A program made the position numbers and the translations under genes. DNA of 23,031 nucleotides, from NCBI GenBank assembly GCA_046314415.1, contig JBKBWT010000039.1:1-23031 (forward strand). The letters run 5' to 3'. Origin of the DNA: JADJNW01 sp046314415 (GTDB lineage: Bacteria; Bacteroidota; Bacteroidia; Chitinophagales; Saprospiraceae). The notes beneath the pieces were generated by a model that was not told the origin of the DNA, did not search any database, and worked only from the letters and a program-made list of their open reading frames with translations. Of the stretch, positions 1 to 6,785 are shown piece after piece (position 1 is the first letter of the stretch; each line of letters starts with the position of its first letter).

Positions 1-753
1 CCAGGTACGAATGCCGGCGTCTTTGAGCAGTTGCTCAATCTTCGCACCAATACCTTCGATGATTTGCAAATCCTCTGGATTATTGGAGAAGCCCAGCGTA
101 CGCATAACGAGTTTTTCTATTTTAGCAGGCGAATCAGCTTCGGTTGTAGCGCCAAGCTGCTTTTGGTACGCAATGAGTTCTTCCCATCTGCCCGCGTCGG
201 CAAGTTGCGCCTGCTGAGGCCAGCTACTCGGATTGTGAATACGGTAATTTGGACCAGCTTCTTCCAGAATCCGGACCAGATCATCGGTTCTACTCACTGC
301 CAACTGTGCCCAGGTTGTAATGCCGACTGATTTTAGCACTTGTTCAATTTTGGCTCCAATGCCTTCAAAAATCTGGAGATTATCCTTGGGGAACAAGCTA
401 TTGTAATCAACTGCCAGACCCCGATCCGTTACGCCGAGTACTGCACCAGCCTGATTGAGCTTGGACTTCAGCACTTCCTTGTCGGCTTCACAAATGTGCA
501 GCTTATTGCGCAGGCTGGTCATTTCCTTGTTGACTTCATCCACTTGGTATTGCAATTCTTTATTCTTCTCTTCCCAATCAGTCAATTTCGATTGTAAAGT
601 TTTCATTTCACCTTCTACTTCTACGACCCGACGGCGATATTTGTACCAAAGCCAATAACCCAGCAATAATCCTAATAAAAATGCGCCCAGTGATGCCAAC
701 ACCCACCACAATAAGCAGTCGGAAATGGCGATTTGTAAGAATATGATTTTCAT
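1..753 (-). CDS. Membrane-anchored coiled-coil protein with two helix-hairpin-helix modules (C-terminus cut by window edge)
   Basis: An open frame runs from an ATG at 753 to the window edge (251 codons, no stop). Residues 14-37 form one hydrophobic segment (LLWWVLASLGAFLLG), followed by a basic KYRRR stretch, so most of the protein should be cytoplasmic. Residues 42-100 are heptad-rich and charged, a probable coiled coil. Two near-identical modules follow: LQIFEGIGAKIEQVLKSVGI at 126-145 and LQIIEGIGAKIEQLLKDAGI at 229-248. EGIGxKIExxLKxxGI is typical of helix-hairpin-helix domains of the COG3743/DUF4332 type, which may bind DNA or protein. The spacer contains a W-rich patch (SSWPQ, GRWEEL). 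It starts 31 bases after the OmpA gene ends, so the two probably share a transcript. Family placement is fairly sure; the function is unknown. Confidence 0.85.
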   Translation of the reverse strand, partial: MKIIFLQIAISDCLLWWVLASLGAFLLGLLLGYWLWYKYRRRVVEVEGEMKTLQSKLTDWEEKNKELQYQVDEVNKEMTSLRNKLHICEADKEVLKSKLNQAGAVLGVTDRGLAVDYNSLFPKDNLQIFEGIGAKIEQVLKSVGITTWAQLAVSRTDDLVRILEEAGPNYRIHNPSSWPQQAQLADAGRWEELIAYQKQLGATTEADSPAKIEKLVMRTLGFSNNPEDLQIIEGIGAKIEQLLKDAGIRTW

Positions 754-784
754 GGTTTTATCTCTTTTGTTTTGATGAATCAAA

Positions 785-1660
785 TTATTGTTTAATTAAT
801 TGTACCAACACGCGTCGGTTATTGTGTCTGCCTACTTCCGTTTCGTTGGTATCCGTCGGTTGACTTTCACCTTTGGAGTCCACCGTAATTTGGGCAGCAG
901 GGACACCCTTGCGCACCAACAAGTCGCGAATGGCGTTGGCACGACGACGCCCCAATTCCAGGTTGGCTTCACCCGAACCAACATTGTCGGTATGACCGGT
1001 CAGGCTGATTCTTTCCTTGGTTTGTTTAACTCTTGCCGCCAGTTGATCCAGGTATTGCTCTACCGCCGGGTCTTCCACCCGCGAAGTCGAACCAAAGGGG
1101 AAGCGAATTTCAATGCTTTCGGCAATGGCGTTGGCGTCCGGCGTAGCCGTGCGCGAATCCGTGTCACGCTGTTCACGCGTAGCTGGCGTCAGCGTACCGG
1201 CAATGGCGGTGGTATCCCATTCAAAACTTACCGCTTCGAAGTAATTGTTACGAACGCCGGGTCGCTCTTCTAACACACTCGCCCGTACATAAATGCTATC
1301 CACGGCATTGGCGAATAATGCTTTCACGTTCTCTGCGCGCGCAAAGCCCAGGTTTTGAAAGCCCGTTGGTTTAGGTTCATTTTCAAAATATTGCCCGGTA
1401 ACCCGCAGAATGGCATTAGCCCTGCCTTTGCCTTGCGCCAGAATCGTCTCGCGCAATTGGTCAAAACCAGCATTGGTATAGGCAGTCGCATCACCCCAGC
1501 GAAAATCGATGGGAAAACGTTGGGTCGCAGTGTCGCCGCCAATGGGCGTAGTTACGTCACCCGTTGCACAGCAAAGCTCCTCAGAACAGCCGCGCCACAC
1601 CAAAAAGGTGTACAACAGCCAGAGTGCCAGCATGATTAGAATTTTAGGAATCGCAGTCAT
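785..1660 (-). CDS. OmpA-family protein, N-terminally anchored, with a degenerate first OmpA-like module
   Basis: The product is 291 residues from the ATG at 1660. An upstream in-frame ATG at 1738 would add 26 residues in front of the hydrophobic segment, so I prefer 1660. Residues 6-22 are one membrane segment, followed by a Cys cluster (C25, C30, C31). The C-terminal part (about 180-291) is a full OmpA-like peptidoglycan-binding domain: TGHTDNVGSGEANLELGRRR at 221-240 and GRHNNRRV near 277-284. Residues 48-125 look like a decayed copy of the same fold (LRVTGQYFENE, then NLGFARAENVKAL). The likely role is tethering the envelope to peptidoglycan. The HhH/coiled-coil gene lies directly downstream. 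Family assignment is firm; the partner relationship is inferred. Confidence 0.9.
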   Translation of the reverse strand: MTAIPKILIMLALWLLYTFLVWRGCSEELCCATGDVTTPIGGDTATQRFPIDFRWGDATAYTNAGFDQLRETILAQGKGRANAILRVTGQYFENEPKPTGFQNLGFARAENVKALFANAVDSIYVRASVLEERPGVRNNYFEAVSFEWDTTAIAGTLTPATREQRDTDSRTATPDANAIAESIEIRFPFGSTSRVEDPAVEQYLDQLAARVKQTKERISLTGHTDNVGSGEANLELGRRRANAIRDLLVRKGVPAAQITVDSKGESQPTDTNETEVGRHNNRRVLVQLIKQ

Positions 1661-1705
1661 AATCCGTTTTATGTTTGCTGAAAGAATAGACCTGCTGAGT
1701 TGTAC

Positions 1706-1738
1706 CGAAAATATTAACCAGTAGTAGTATTGTTGCAA
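1706..1738 (-). promoter_or_regulatory. Candidate promoter of the OmpA/HhH pair
   Basis: Read on the minus strand, TTG (1736-1738), a 22-base spacer and TATTTTCG (1706-1713) resemble the Bacteroidota promoter, with one mismatch to TAnnTTTG. It lies about 45 bases before the chosen OmpA start at 1660 and overlaps the alternative longer start, which favours the shorter protein. Confidence 0.35.
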
Positions 1739-1963
1739 CTATGTGCTTGGGAATATCATTGTCAGAAATGAAATCTTCTTACTCCGGAAGCGCTGAGTCG
1801 TTCATTTCCAACCGGGCAGCGTATTGTGTGTGTAATTGCTTCAAATTTAGCAATTCTGTTCATATTTTTCCTACCTGGGAAGTAAAAATTTTAACATTTT
1901 AGAAGCAGTTTTTAATCTCTTGTAACGTTTGATTGTTTTTACAACAAAAAGCCCGAATTTTCA

Positions 1964-1971
1964 TATCTTTG
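1964..1971 (+). promoter_or_regulatory. Candidate -7 element of the ffh promoter
   Basis: TATCTTTG is an exact match to TAnnTTTG and lies 95 bases before the ffh start. No good TTG/TTTG sits at the usual distance upstream; only T-runs occur around 1936-1940, so the -33 element is weak. Confidence 0.45.
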
Positions 1972-1989
1972 CAATCCTTTTGGTGGTTC

Positions 1990-2035
1990 AGTGTTTTGGG
2001 CTTAAAAAGCAGAATTATGTAGTAACCAAAACACT
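1990..2035 (+). repeat. 10-bp inverted repeat in the ffh leader
   Basis: AGTGTTTTGG (1990-1999) and CCAAAACACT (2026-2035) are perfectly complementary around a 26-base loop. The repeat lies between the putative -7 element and the start codon, so it could form a leader hairpin or be a binding site. The arm word AAAACAC occurs again at about 2044-2050, just before the start codon. Confidence 0.5.
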
Positions 2036-2066
2036 TTGGCACTAAAACACCATAACACAACTAATT

Positions 2067-3409
2067 ATGTTTGAAAGCTTAAGTGATCGTTTAGATAGTG
2101 CGTTTAAGGTAATTACCGGTAGTAATCGCCTGACGGAATTGAACGTGGCAGAATCCATTAAGGAAATTCGCCGCGCATTGGTGGATGCCGACGTAAACTA
2201 TAAGATTGCCAAGGAATTTACGGATAAGATCAAGGATAAAGCCCTTGGTACGGAAAACGTGCTGAAAGCCGTGCAACCCGGTCAGTTGATGGTGAAAATC
2301 GTCATGGACGAGTTGGTGGAACTGATGGGTGGTCAATCTGAAGGGATCAATCTGGGCAAAACCAAGCCTGCGGTGATTTTGATTGCTGGTCTGCAAGGTT
2401 CTGGTAAAACCACGTTTACCGGCAAGCTCGCCTTTCATTTGAAAACCAAGCGCCAAAGAACGCCATTGGTGGTTGCGGCAGACGTATATCGCCCGGCAGC
2501 GGTTGATCAGTTGACCGTATTGGCGGAGCAAGTCGGAGCTAAAATTTACAAAGAGCCGGACAATAAAAATCCGGTACAAATTGCCCTGAACGCCATTCAG
2601 CACGCTAAAGCGCACGGGCATGATGTGGTGATTGTGGATACTGCGGGTCGTCTGGCAGTCGATGAGGAAATGATGACGGAAATCGCTAATATTAAAAATG
2701 CGATTCAACCGAACGAAACACTGTTTGTCGTGGACTCCATGACCGGTCAGGATGCGGTGAATACCGCCAAAACCTTCAACGAAGTCATCAATTATGATGG
2801 GGTCGTTTTGACCAAGTTAGACGGTGATACACGCGGTGGTGCGGCGCTTTCCATTAAATACACCGTTGGCAAGCCTATCAAGTTTGTCAGCATGGGTGAA
2901 AAAATGGACACGCTTGATGTGTTCTACCCCGATCGGATGGCGCAGCGTATCTTGGGTATGGGTGATATTGNNNNNNNNNNGCACAGGAGCAATTTGACGA
3001 CGTCGAAGCCAAGCGACTGGAAAGCAAGATTCGCAAGAATAAATTTGATTTCAACGATTTTCAGGCACAGATCAATCAAATTCGCCGGATGGGTGATATC
3101 AAGAGTTTGATGAATATGATTCCCGGCATGGGCAAAGCCCTGAAAGACGTGGAAATTGACAATAGCGCCTTTAGCAAAGTAGAAGCCATCATTCAATCTA
3201 TGACTCCGCAGGAGCGCGGCAATCCTGAACTGCTGAACGCCGGACGCAAACTGCGTATCGCCAAAGGCAGCGGTAAAACCCTGCACGAAGTGAATATGTT
3301 CCTCAAGCAATTTGATCAAATGCGCAAAATGATGCACAAAATGAGCAAAATGCCAATGGGCAATATGGCAATGCCAGGCGCTCCCAAAGGCGGCTTAAAG
3401 CGAAAATAA
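2067..3409 (+). CDS. ffh: Signal recognition particle protein Ffh (interrupted by an assembly gap)
   Basis: Ffh is the SRP GTPase that binds signal sequences and 4.5S RNA and delivers ribosomes to FtsY at the membrane. The first 301 codons cover the N and G domains: GLQGSGKTTF at 108-117 (P-loop), DVYRPAA at 139-145, DTAGR at 191-195 and TKLDGDTRGG at 249-258. Ten Ns (2971-2980) follow, after which the frame is shifted. From 2981 the other frame reads AQEQFDDVEAKRLESKIRKN and continues into the Met-rich M domain (MIPGMG, KQFDQMRKMMHKMSKMPMGN), ending in a basic tail. Ffh proteins normally have about six residues (VSLVEK-like) at the break. With 17 missing bases instead of 10 the frame is restored and the protein is about 449 residues, normal for the family. 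The frameshift is therefore an assembly artefact. Confidence 0.97.
2971..2980. other. Assembly gap (10 N)
   Basis: This is a run of ten Ns inside ffh. Alignment to the conserved Ffh segment between RILGMGDI and AQEQFD predicts about 17 real bases here, so ten is a placeholder length that breaks the reading frame. Confidence 0.95.
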
Positions 3410-3410
3410 A

Positions 3411-3444
3411 AATTAAGGCACATCTTTAGTGATGTGCCTTAATT
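3411..3444 (+). terminator. Perfect 14-bp hairpin after ffh
   Basis: Arms 3411-3424 and 3431-3444 (AATTAAGGCACATC and its complement) pair perfectly around TTTAGT, two bases after the ffh stop. The 3' side is AT-rich (ATATTATTATATT) rather than a clean T-run, but position and strength fit a terminator. Confidence 0.8.
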
Positions 3445-3467
3445 ATATTATTATATTCCTGTTATGA

Positions 3468-3746
3468 ATGAATAATCTACAGGCAGTCAAGCTTTTATCC
3501 AATGCTATGTGGGTGATGATCGCTATGGCGCATATCATGTCTTATGGCGGATTACATCCTACTGATGCTTCTATCAATTTTCTTTTCTTTTATGTAGCTG
3601 TAATTGTATTCCTCCTCAACTTACCTTTGCTTTATTATTTATTGAGTCATTTGACTACTTTTCAACCGAAGGAGCAGTTGCTGGTAGAAATTGTTTTATA
3701 TTTTGTTAAGCTAGCGATTGCTGCCTATTTGCTAGGGTTGTTTTAA
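3468..3746 (+). CDS. Small hydrophobic membrane protein (92 aa), function unknown
   Basis: It encodes 92 residues with three probable membrane segments: about 8-26 (LLSNAMWVMIAMAHIMSYG), 37-60 (INFLFFYVAVIVFLLNLPLLYYLL) and 73-92 (LVEIVLYFVKLAIAAYLLGLF). A short polar stretch (TTFQPKEQ) separates the second and third. I do not recognise the family. It follows the ffh terminator by only about 23 bases, so its promoter would have to overlap that hairpin, or it depends on read-through from ffh. AT-rich Leu/Ile codon use is consistent with a real membrane protein in this genome. Another ATG at 3464 is out of frame. Confidence 0.65.
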   Translation: MNNLQAVKLLSNAMWVMIAMAHIMSYGGLHPTDASINFLFFYVAVIVFLLNLPLLYYLLSHLTTFQPKEQLLVEIVLYFVKLAIAAYLLGLF

Positions 3747-3891
3747 ATTGCTCGCCGAACTTTCCTTGCCTTTCGTCGGATTTTCTTTCAACGCACGCCT
3801 CTTTTCCTGCACCTTTGCACCAACAACAAAAAACAATATTCACCCGACGAGTCCAGCTTACTTTAGCGGACTATTTTGAAATCAAATCACC

Positions 3892-4593
3892 ATGACGATT
3901 CATCACTCGACCCAAACCACCGCGGTGGCGTTACAGCGCTTACCCGTTTTTGACGTGCCGCACAAAGGTGTGCGCAATGCTTTAGCGCAATTATCTTTAT
4001 TAGCGGGACAAACCGATTACACCACGCCTGCTGCGGTCACCCGACTGTACCGTTTAGGCAAGCAGGTTTTTCGATTGTTGACACTCCACGCCACCGATGA
4101 AAACGAAGTAACCCTGAAACACCTCGCCGAACGCGCACCCGGTGCCGCTGAACACAATTTGCACGAACACGAAGCATTAGAGGCATTACAACACGATTTG
4201 GAGCAACAACTCGAGGAAATGCACCTGCATTCGAGTGAAGGCACGGATGTAAGCGAAGCCGGCGCTCGATTCTATCAACAATTCAGTGAACTGCACGCGC
4301 TGCATTTGCAACACATGCTGGAAGAAGAGCGGGAGACCCAACCGGCTGTGTGGGCGCATTTTACTGATGAAGAATTGTTAGGGCACCGCAAAGAAATCAT
4401 TGGCAGAAATAAGCCCGAGGACTTATTACTCTTCTTTCGCTTTATTTTACCGGCGCAAAAACATCAGGAACGCACGAATTTACTGCGCGGTATTCAAGCC
4501 AATGCACCGGCACCTTTTTTCACCGCATTATTAACGACTGCTCAGGAGGTATTGCCAGCAGCGGAATTTTCCCAGCTGACCAATGCCTTGTAA
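3892..4593 (+). CDS. Hemerythrin-like (HHE-type) helical protein
   Basis: The product is a soluble, mostly alpha-helical protein of 233 residues without a signal peptide. His and acidic residues are spaced as in hemerythrin/HHE four-helix bundles: H24 in VPHKGVRNAL, H66 with E70/E72 in LHATDENEV, H88/H91/H93 in EHNLHEHEAL, and H135/H138/H141 with E144/E145 in LHALHLQHMLEEE. HHE proteins bind a di-iron or similar metal centre and act in oxygen or nitric-oxide sensing or iron handling. The C-terminal third (about 156-233) lacks metal-type residues and resembles the extra helices seen in longer family members. The gene stands alone, between the small membrane gene and a hairpin. The fold is inferred from the His pattern; the ligand is unknown. 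Confidence 0.7.
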   Translation: MTIHHSTQTTAVALQRLPVFDVPHKGVRNALAQLSLLAGQTDYTTPAAVTRLYRLGKQVFRLLTLHATDENEVTLKHLAERAPGAAEHNLHEHEALEALQHDLEQQLEEMHLHSSEGTDVSEAGARFYQQFSELHALHLQHMLEEERETQPAVWAHFTDEELLGHRKEIIGRNKPEDLLLFFRFILPAQKHQERTNLLRGIQANAPAPFFTALLTTAQEVLPAAEFSQLTNAL

Positions 4594-4618
4594 AAATACT
4601 AAAGCACTTATGGTTGTT

Positions 4619-4649
4619 GCCCTGGCTACAGTAGTGGTCAGGGCTTTTT
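4619..4649 (+). terminator. Terminator of the hemerythrin-like gene
   Basis: GCCCTG (4619-4624) pairs with CAGGGC (4639-4644), followed at once by TTTTTATTTT. It starts 26 bases after the stop codon and is a classical intrinsic terminator for the plus-strand gene. Confidence 0.75.
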
Positions 4650-4661
4650 ATTTTAAAACAG

Positions 4662-4696
4662 AAAGGGCGACGCATTTGCAAAATGTGCTGCCCTTT
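4662..4696 (-). terminator. Terminator hairpin downstream of pdhB
   Basis: AAAGGGC (4662-4668) pairs with GCCCTTT (4690-4696). The inner part continues as a nearly complete stem around a short GCA loop, with one mismatch and two G-T pairs. On the minus strand it lies 25 bases after the pdhB stop and is followed by CTGTTTTAAAATAAAA. With the hairpin at 4619-4649 it separates the two convergent genes. Confidence 0.65.
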
Positions 4697-4720
4697 TATC
4701 TCGTCATTTCAAGACCCTTT

Positions 4721-5707
4721 TTATCTTGCTACGTAAGCCACTTCTTTTACAGCTTTAATAATTTTCGTTGGATTCGGTAGGTACTCTTCTACCAAAGTAG
4801 GCGCGTAGGCCAGCGAAGTATCCGCCGCATTGACGCGCGTAACCGGCGCATCGAGGTAATCGAACGCGTACTTTTGCACCTGATAAGTTACCTCCGAAGA
4901 AATGCCCGCAAAAGGCCAGGATTCATCAATCACCACCAGGCGATTGGTCTTTTTCACCGATTGTACAATTGTGTGAATATCCAAAGGACGAATCGTACGC
5001 AGGTCAATGACTTCCGCACTAATGCCTTCTTTTGCCAATTCTTCCGCAGCTTTCAGCGTAGGCAGCATCATTTTATTAAAAGACACCAAGGTCACATCCG
5101 TACCTTCGCGGCGCACCGCTGCTACGCCAATGGGTACTAAATATTCGCCTTCCGGCACTTCGCCTTCATGCCCATACAGCAATTCCGACTCCATCATACA
5201 GATCGGATCGTTGTCACGAATCGCCGATTTCAAAAGCCCTTTTGCATCCGCCGGATCTACGCAGGAAATCACCTTTAATCCCGGCACATTCGCCATCCAG
5301 CTTTCAAAAGTTTGCGAGTGTTGCTGCGCCAACTGCCCCGCCGAACCCGAAGGACCCCGGAACACAATCGGACAATGGAATTGCCCCGCTGACTGCGACA
5401 AGGTTTTTGCCGCATTATTTACAATCTGATCGAACGCCAGGATAGCAAAGTTCCAGGTCATAAATTCCACAATCGGACGCAAGCCATTCATCGCGGCGCC
5501 CACGCCAATACCCGCAAAACCCAATTCTGCAATCGGCGTATCAATCACGCGCTTGGCGCCAAACTCTGCCAGCATTCCCTTGCTGACTTTATATGCACCA
5601 TCATACTCTGCCACTTCCTCACCCATCAGAAACACCGTCTCATCGCGGCGCATTTCTTCTATCATCGCTTCGCGCAACGCATCGCGCAGTGCCAATGTTC
5701 TAGCCAT
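4721..5707 (-). CDS. pdhB: Pyruvate dehydrogenase E1 component, beta subunit
   Basis: Together with E1 alpha this subunit makes the thiamine-diphosphate enzyme that decarboxylates pyruvate and passes the acetyl group to the lipoyl domain of E2. The 328-residue length is typical. Family marks are MGEEVAEYDGAYKVSKG at 28-44, DTPIAELGFAGIGVGAAM around 56-73 (E61 is the cofactor-activating Glu), EFMTWNFAILAFDQI, FRGPSGSAGQLAQQHSQTFE and the C-terminal VIDESWPFAG and APVTRVNAAD. The subtype fits the Bacteroidota pyruvate enzyme better than the branched-chain one, but sequence marks alone do not exclude the latter. No E1 alpha or E2 gene lies nearby, so the complex is encoded at scattered loci, as is common in this phylum. 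Confidence 0.95.
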   Translation of the reverse strand: MARTLALRDALREAMIEEMRRDETVFLMGEEVAEYDGAYKVSKGMLAEFGAKRVIDTPIAELGFAGIGVGAAMNGLRPIVEFMTWNFAILAFDQIVNNAAKTLSQSAGQFHCPIVFRGPSGSAGQLAQQHSQTFESWMANVPGLKVISCVDPADAKGLLKSAIRDNDPICMMESELLYGHEGEVPEGEYLVPIGVAAVRREGTDVTLVSFNKMMLPTLKAAEELAKEGISAEVIDLRTIRPLDIHTIVQSVKKTNRLVVIDESWPFAGISSEVTYQVQKYAFDYLDAPVTRVNAADTSLAYAPTLVEEYLPNPTKIIKAVKEVAYVAR

Positions 5708-5716
5708 TTTGTTTGA

Positions 5717-5740
5717 AGTTCAAAGGTTCAACAGTTCAAA
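5717..5740 (-). repeat. Triple TTCAA repeat in the pdhB leader
   Basis: On the plus strand GTTCAAAG, GTTCAACA and GTTCAAAG follow each other directly, a period of 8. The run sits between the putative promoter and the start codon. Similar short-period repeats occur in other leaders of this window. Confidence 0.6.
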
Positions 5741-5757
5741 GCTTTTTTTAACGAGCG

Positions 5758-5787
5758 CAAAAATAAGCACCGAACCGCAATAAACAA
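5758..5787 (-). promoter_or_regulatory. Promoter of pdhB
   Basis: Read on the minus strand, TTG (5785-5787), a 19-base spacer and TATTTTTG (5758-5765) fit the Bacteroidota consensus TTTG-N19-21-TAnnTTTG. It predicts a leader of about 45 bases that contains the TTCAA repeats at 5717-5740. Confidence 0.6.
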
Positions 5788-5820
5788 CAAACAATCAACA
5801 ATCTTTTGGAAAAGTAGTTT

Positions 5821-5850
5821 GTAGAACAGGCTTCAGCCGGTTATTTCTAC
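5821..5850. repeat. REP-like palindrome
   Basis: GTAG-AACAGGC (5821-5831), a TTCA loop and GCCGGTT (5836-5842), a four-base bulge, then CTAC (5847-5850) form a hairpin with one A/G mismatch. The core GGC-TTCA-GCC resembles bacterial repetitive extragenic palindromes. It lies just after the 66-residue gene (minus strand), without a T-run on either side, so it is not a typical terminator. Confidence 0.5.
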
Positions 5851-5859
5851 GTCAAAAGT

Positions 5860-6060
5860 TTATACCCCCCGCGCCGACGTGCCAATCACCAGCAACAGGT
5901 AAGCGATCAGCAACATCCAGTAATTAACCGTTGACAATTCGCCCATATCTACAAAATGCGCGAGTATGCCTAATCCACCGATGAGTAAAGATGCCACATA
6001 AATACCCCGACTGGGCGCATTGGGCACATCCGCATAATAGCGAGCATATCTTCTTGCCAT
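5860..6060 (-). CDS. Small two-helix membrane protein (66 aa), function unknown
   Basis: It encodes 66 residues: a basic, aromatic N-terminus (MARRYARYYADVPNAPSRG), then hydrophobic segments at about 20-37 (IYVASLLIGGLGILAHFV) and 46-62 (NYWMLLIAYLLLVIGTS). The positive charge before the first segment suggests a cytoplasmic N-terminus and a hairpin topology. I do not recognise the family. It lies between pdhB and the FtsH-like lipoprotein gene on the same strand, 68 bases after the latter, and could be co-transcribed with it. There is no close match to the promoter consensus directly upstream. It is accepted because of its clean membrane topology and the lack of a competing gene on the other strand. 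Confidence 0.65.
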   Translation of the reverse strand: MARRYARYYADVPNAPSRGIYVASLLIGGLGILAHFVDMGELSTVNYWMLLIAYLLLVIGTSARGV

Positions 6061-6128
6061 GAGTATTTTTTTTAGTTGGAACGGATTACATTCGCCGAAG
6101 TTGAAGGAAAATAAGTGTTAGGGATGTA

Positions 6129-6623
6129 CTAATGAAGTTTTTTATTGATTTCCTGCAAGTTCCGATCGATGCGGCGTAAGAGTCGGATGATCCAAATTAC
6201 GATTAAAGCCGGAACTAAATAAACTAGGATTCCCATTAAAATTGCAAAGTAAGGCATCATACTTCGGTGCGAATCATTAGATCGATTCTCAAAAACGGCA
6301 TACACCCCTTCTTCTTTGGGCTGCTTTTCGCTAATGGGAATAACCCACTCAGACATATCGCTACCCGACTGCTCCTGAATGGTCACCACTTGATCAATGA
6401 ACGCTTTTGTTGAAGCAATTGTCATTTTGTAATCATATGGTGCGCGTCCTTCTTTTAAATCGATGTAAGCAATTTGCTGATCTTCAATCACAATTTTCTC
6501 CACCAGATTTTCCAGCAGAAAAATACGCAATTCAGCATCAAAAATCGCAGGATAAGTAGGCTGGCAAGCAATGAATACACTGCATAACAACAGACTAAAC
6601 ACAACGGAGCTTTTCATAGGCAT
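6129..6623 (-). CDS. Lipoprotein resembling the FtsH periplasmic domain, without AAA+ or protease domains
   Basis: The product has 164 residues. A signal peptide ends in FIAC (C20), a probable lipidation site; the real start may be the second Met (6617). Residues 28-56 (ELRIFLLENLVEKIVIEDQQ) match the FtsH extracellular-domain pattern of a helix followed by a V-E-K-V-x-I strand. Residues 64-98 (YDYKMTIASTKAFIDQV, then SEWVIPIS) resemble the segment IGSVE-x-FE in Bacteroidota FtsH. A membrane helix lies at about 123-147, where FtsH has its second one. Instead of the ATPase there are only 16 more residues (LRRIDRNLQEINKKLH), amphipathic and basic. It may modulate FtsH or another membrane complex; that is inference. 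The family match is by pattern recall only. Confidence 0.7.
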   Translation of the reverse strand: MPMKSSVVFSLLLCSVFIACQPTYPAIFDAELRIFLLENLVEKIVIEDQQIAYIDLKEGRAPYDYKMTIASTKAFIDQVVTIQEQSGSDMSEWVIPISEKQPKEEGVYAVFENRSNDSHRSMMPYFAILMGILVYLVPALIVIWIIRLLRRIDRNLQEINKKLH

Positions 6624-6642
6624 ATTTTTAGAGGTTTATCTC

Positions 6643-6674
6643 CAAAAATAATGATTTATTACAATTTAATACAA
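6643..6674 (-). promoter_or_regulatory. Promoter of the FtsH-domain-like lipoprotein gene
   Basis: Read on the minus strand, TTG (6672-6674), a 21-base spacer and TATTTTTG (6643-6650) fit the Bacteroidota promoter. It lies 20 bases before the first ATG at 6623, so the leader is very short. Confidence 0.6.
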
Positions 6675-6720
6675 CTTTTTGTAAAATTTCCTTCACCAAT
6701 TATTTCCTTCTACTAAATAA

Positions 6721-6775
6721 TCCCAATGATCCAATGATTAATTGTCCATTATCAATCATCAATTATCAATTAATA
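6721..6775. repeat. Imperfect short-period repeats between two minus-strand genes
   Basis: CCAATGAT occurs twice in tandem, followed by ATTATCAATC, ATCAATTATC and AATTAATAAT. The spacer downstream of the FKBP gene is thus made of diverged ATCAAT-type units. No hairpin with a T-run is evident. Confidence 0.5.
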
Positions 6776-6785
6776 ATCCCCCAAC

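Larger units (their letters stand above)
1661..2066. other. Divergent intergenic region between the OmpA operon and ffh
   Basis: This 406-base stretch separates divergent genes. It holds the candidate OmpA promoter (1706-1738), the candidate ffh promoter (1964-1971) and an inverted repeat in the ffh leader (1990-2035). The middle (about 1745-1960) is AT-rich, with no convincing gene on either strand. Confidence 0.6.

Noticed and set aside
31..658. Plus-strand open frames at the window start
   Set aside because: They are shadows of the minus-strand HhH gene, which has a TM helix, a coiled coil and two repeated domain motifs.
2067..3110. Apparent 347-residue Ffh with an odd C-terminus
   Set aside because: The residues after the N-run come from the wrong frame; the true continuation is in the frame ending at 3409.
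4583..4780. 65-codon plus-strand frame between convergent genes
   Set aside because: It spans both terminator hairpins and the end of pdhB.
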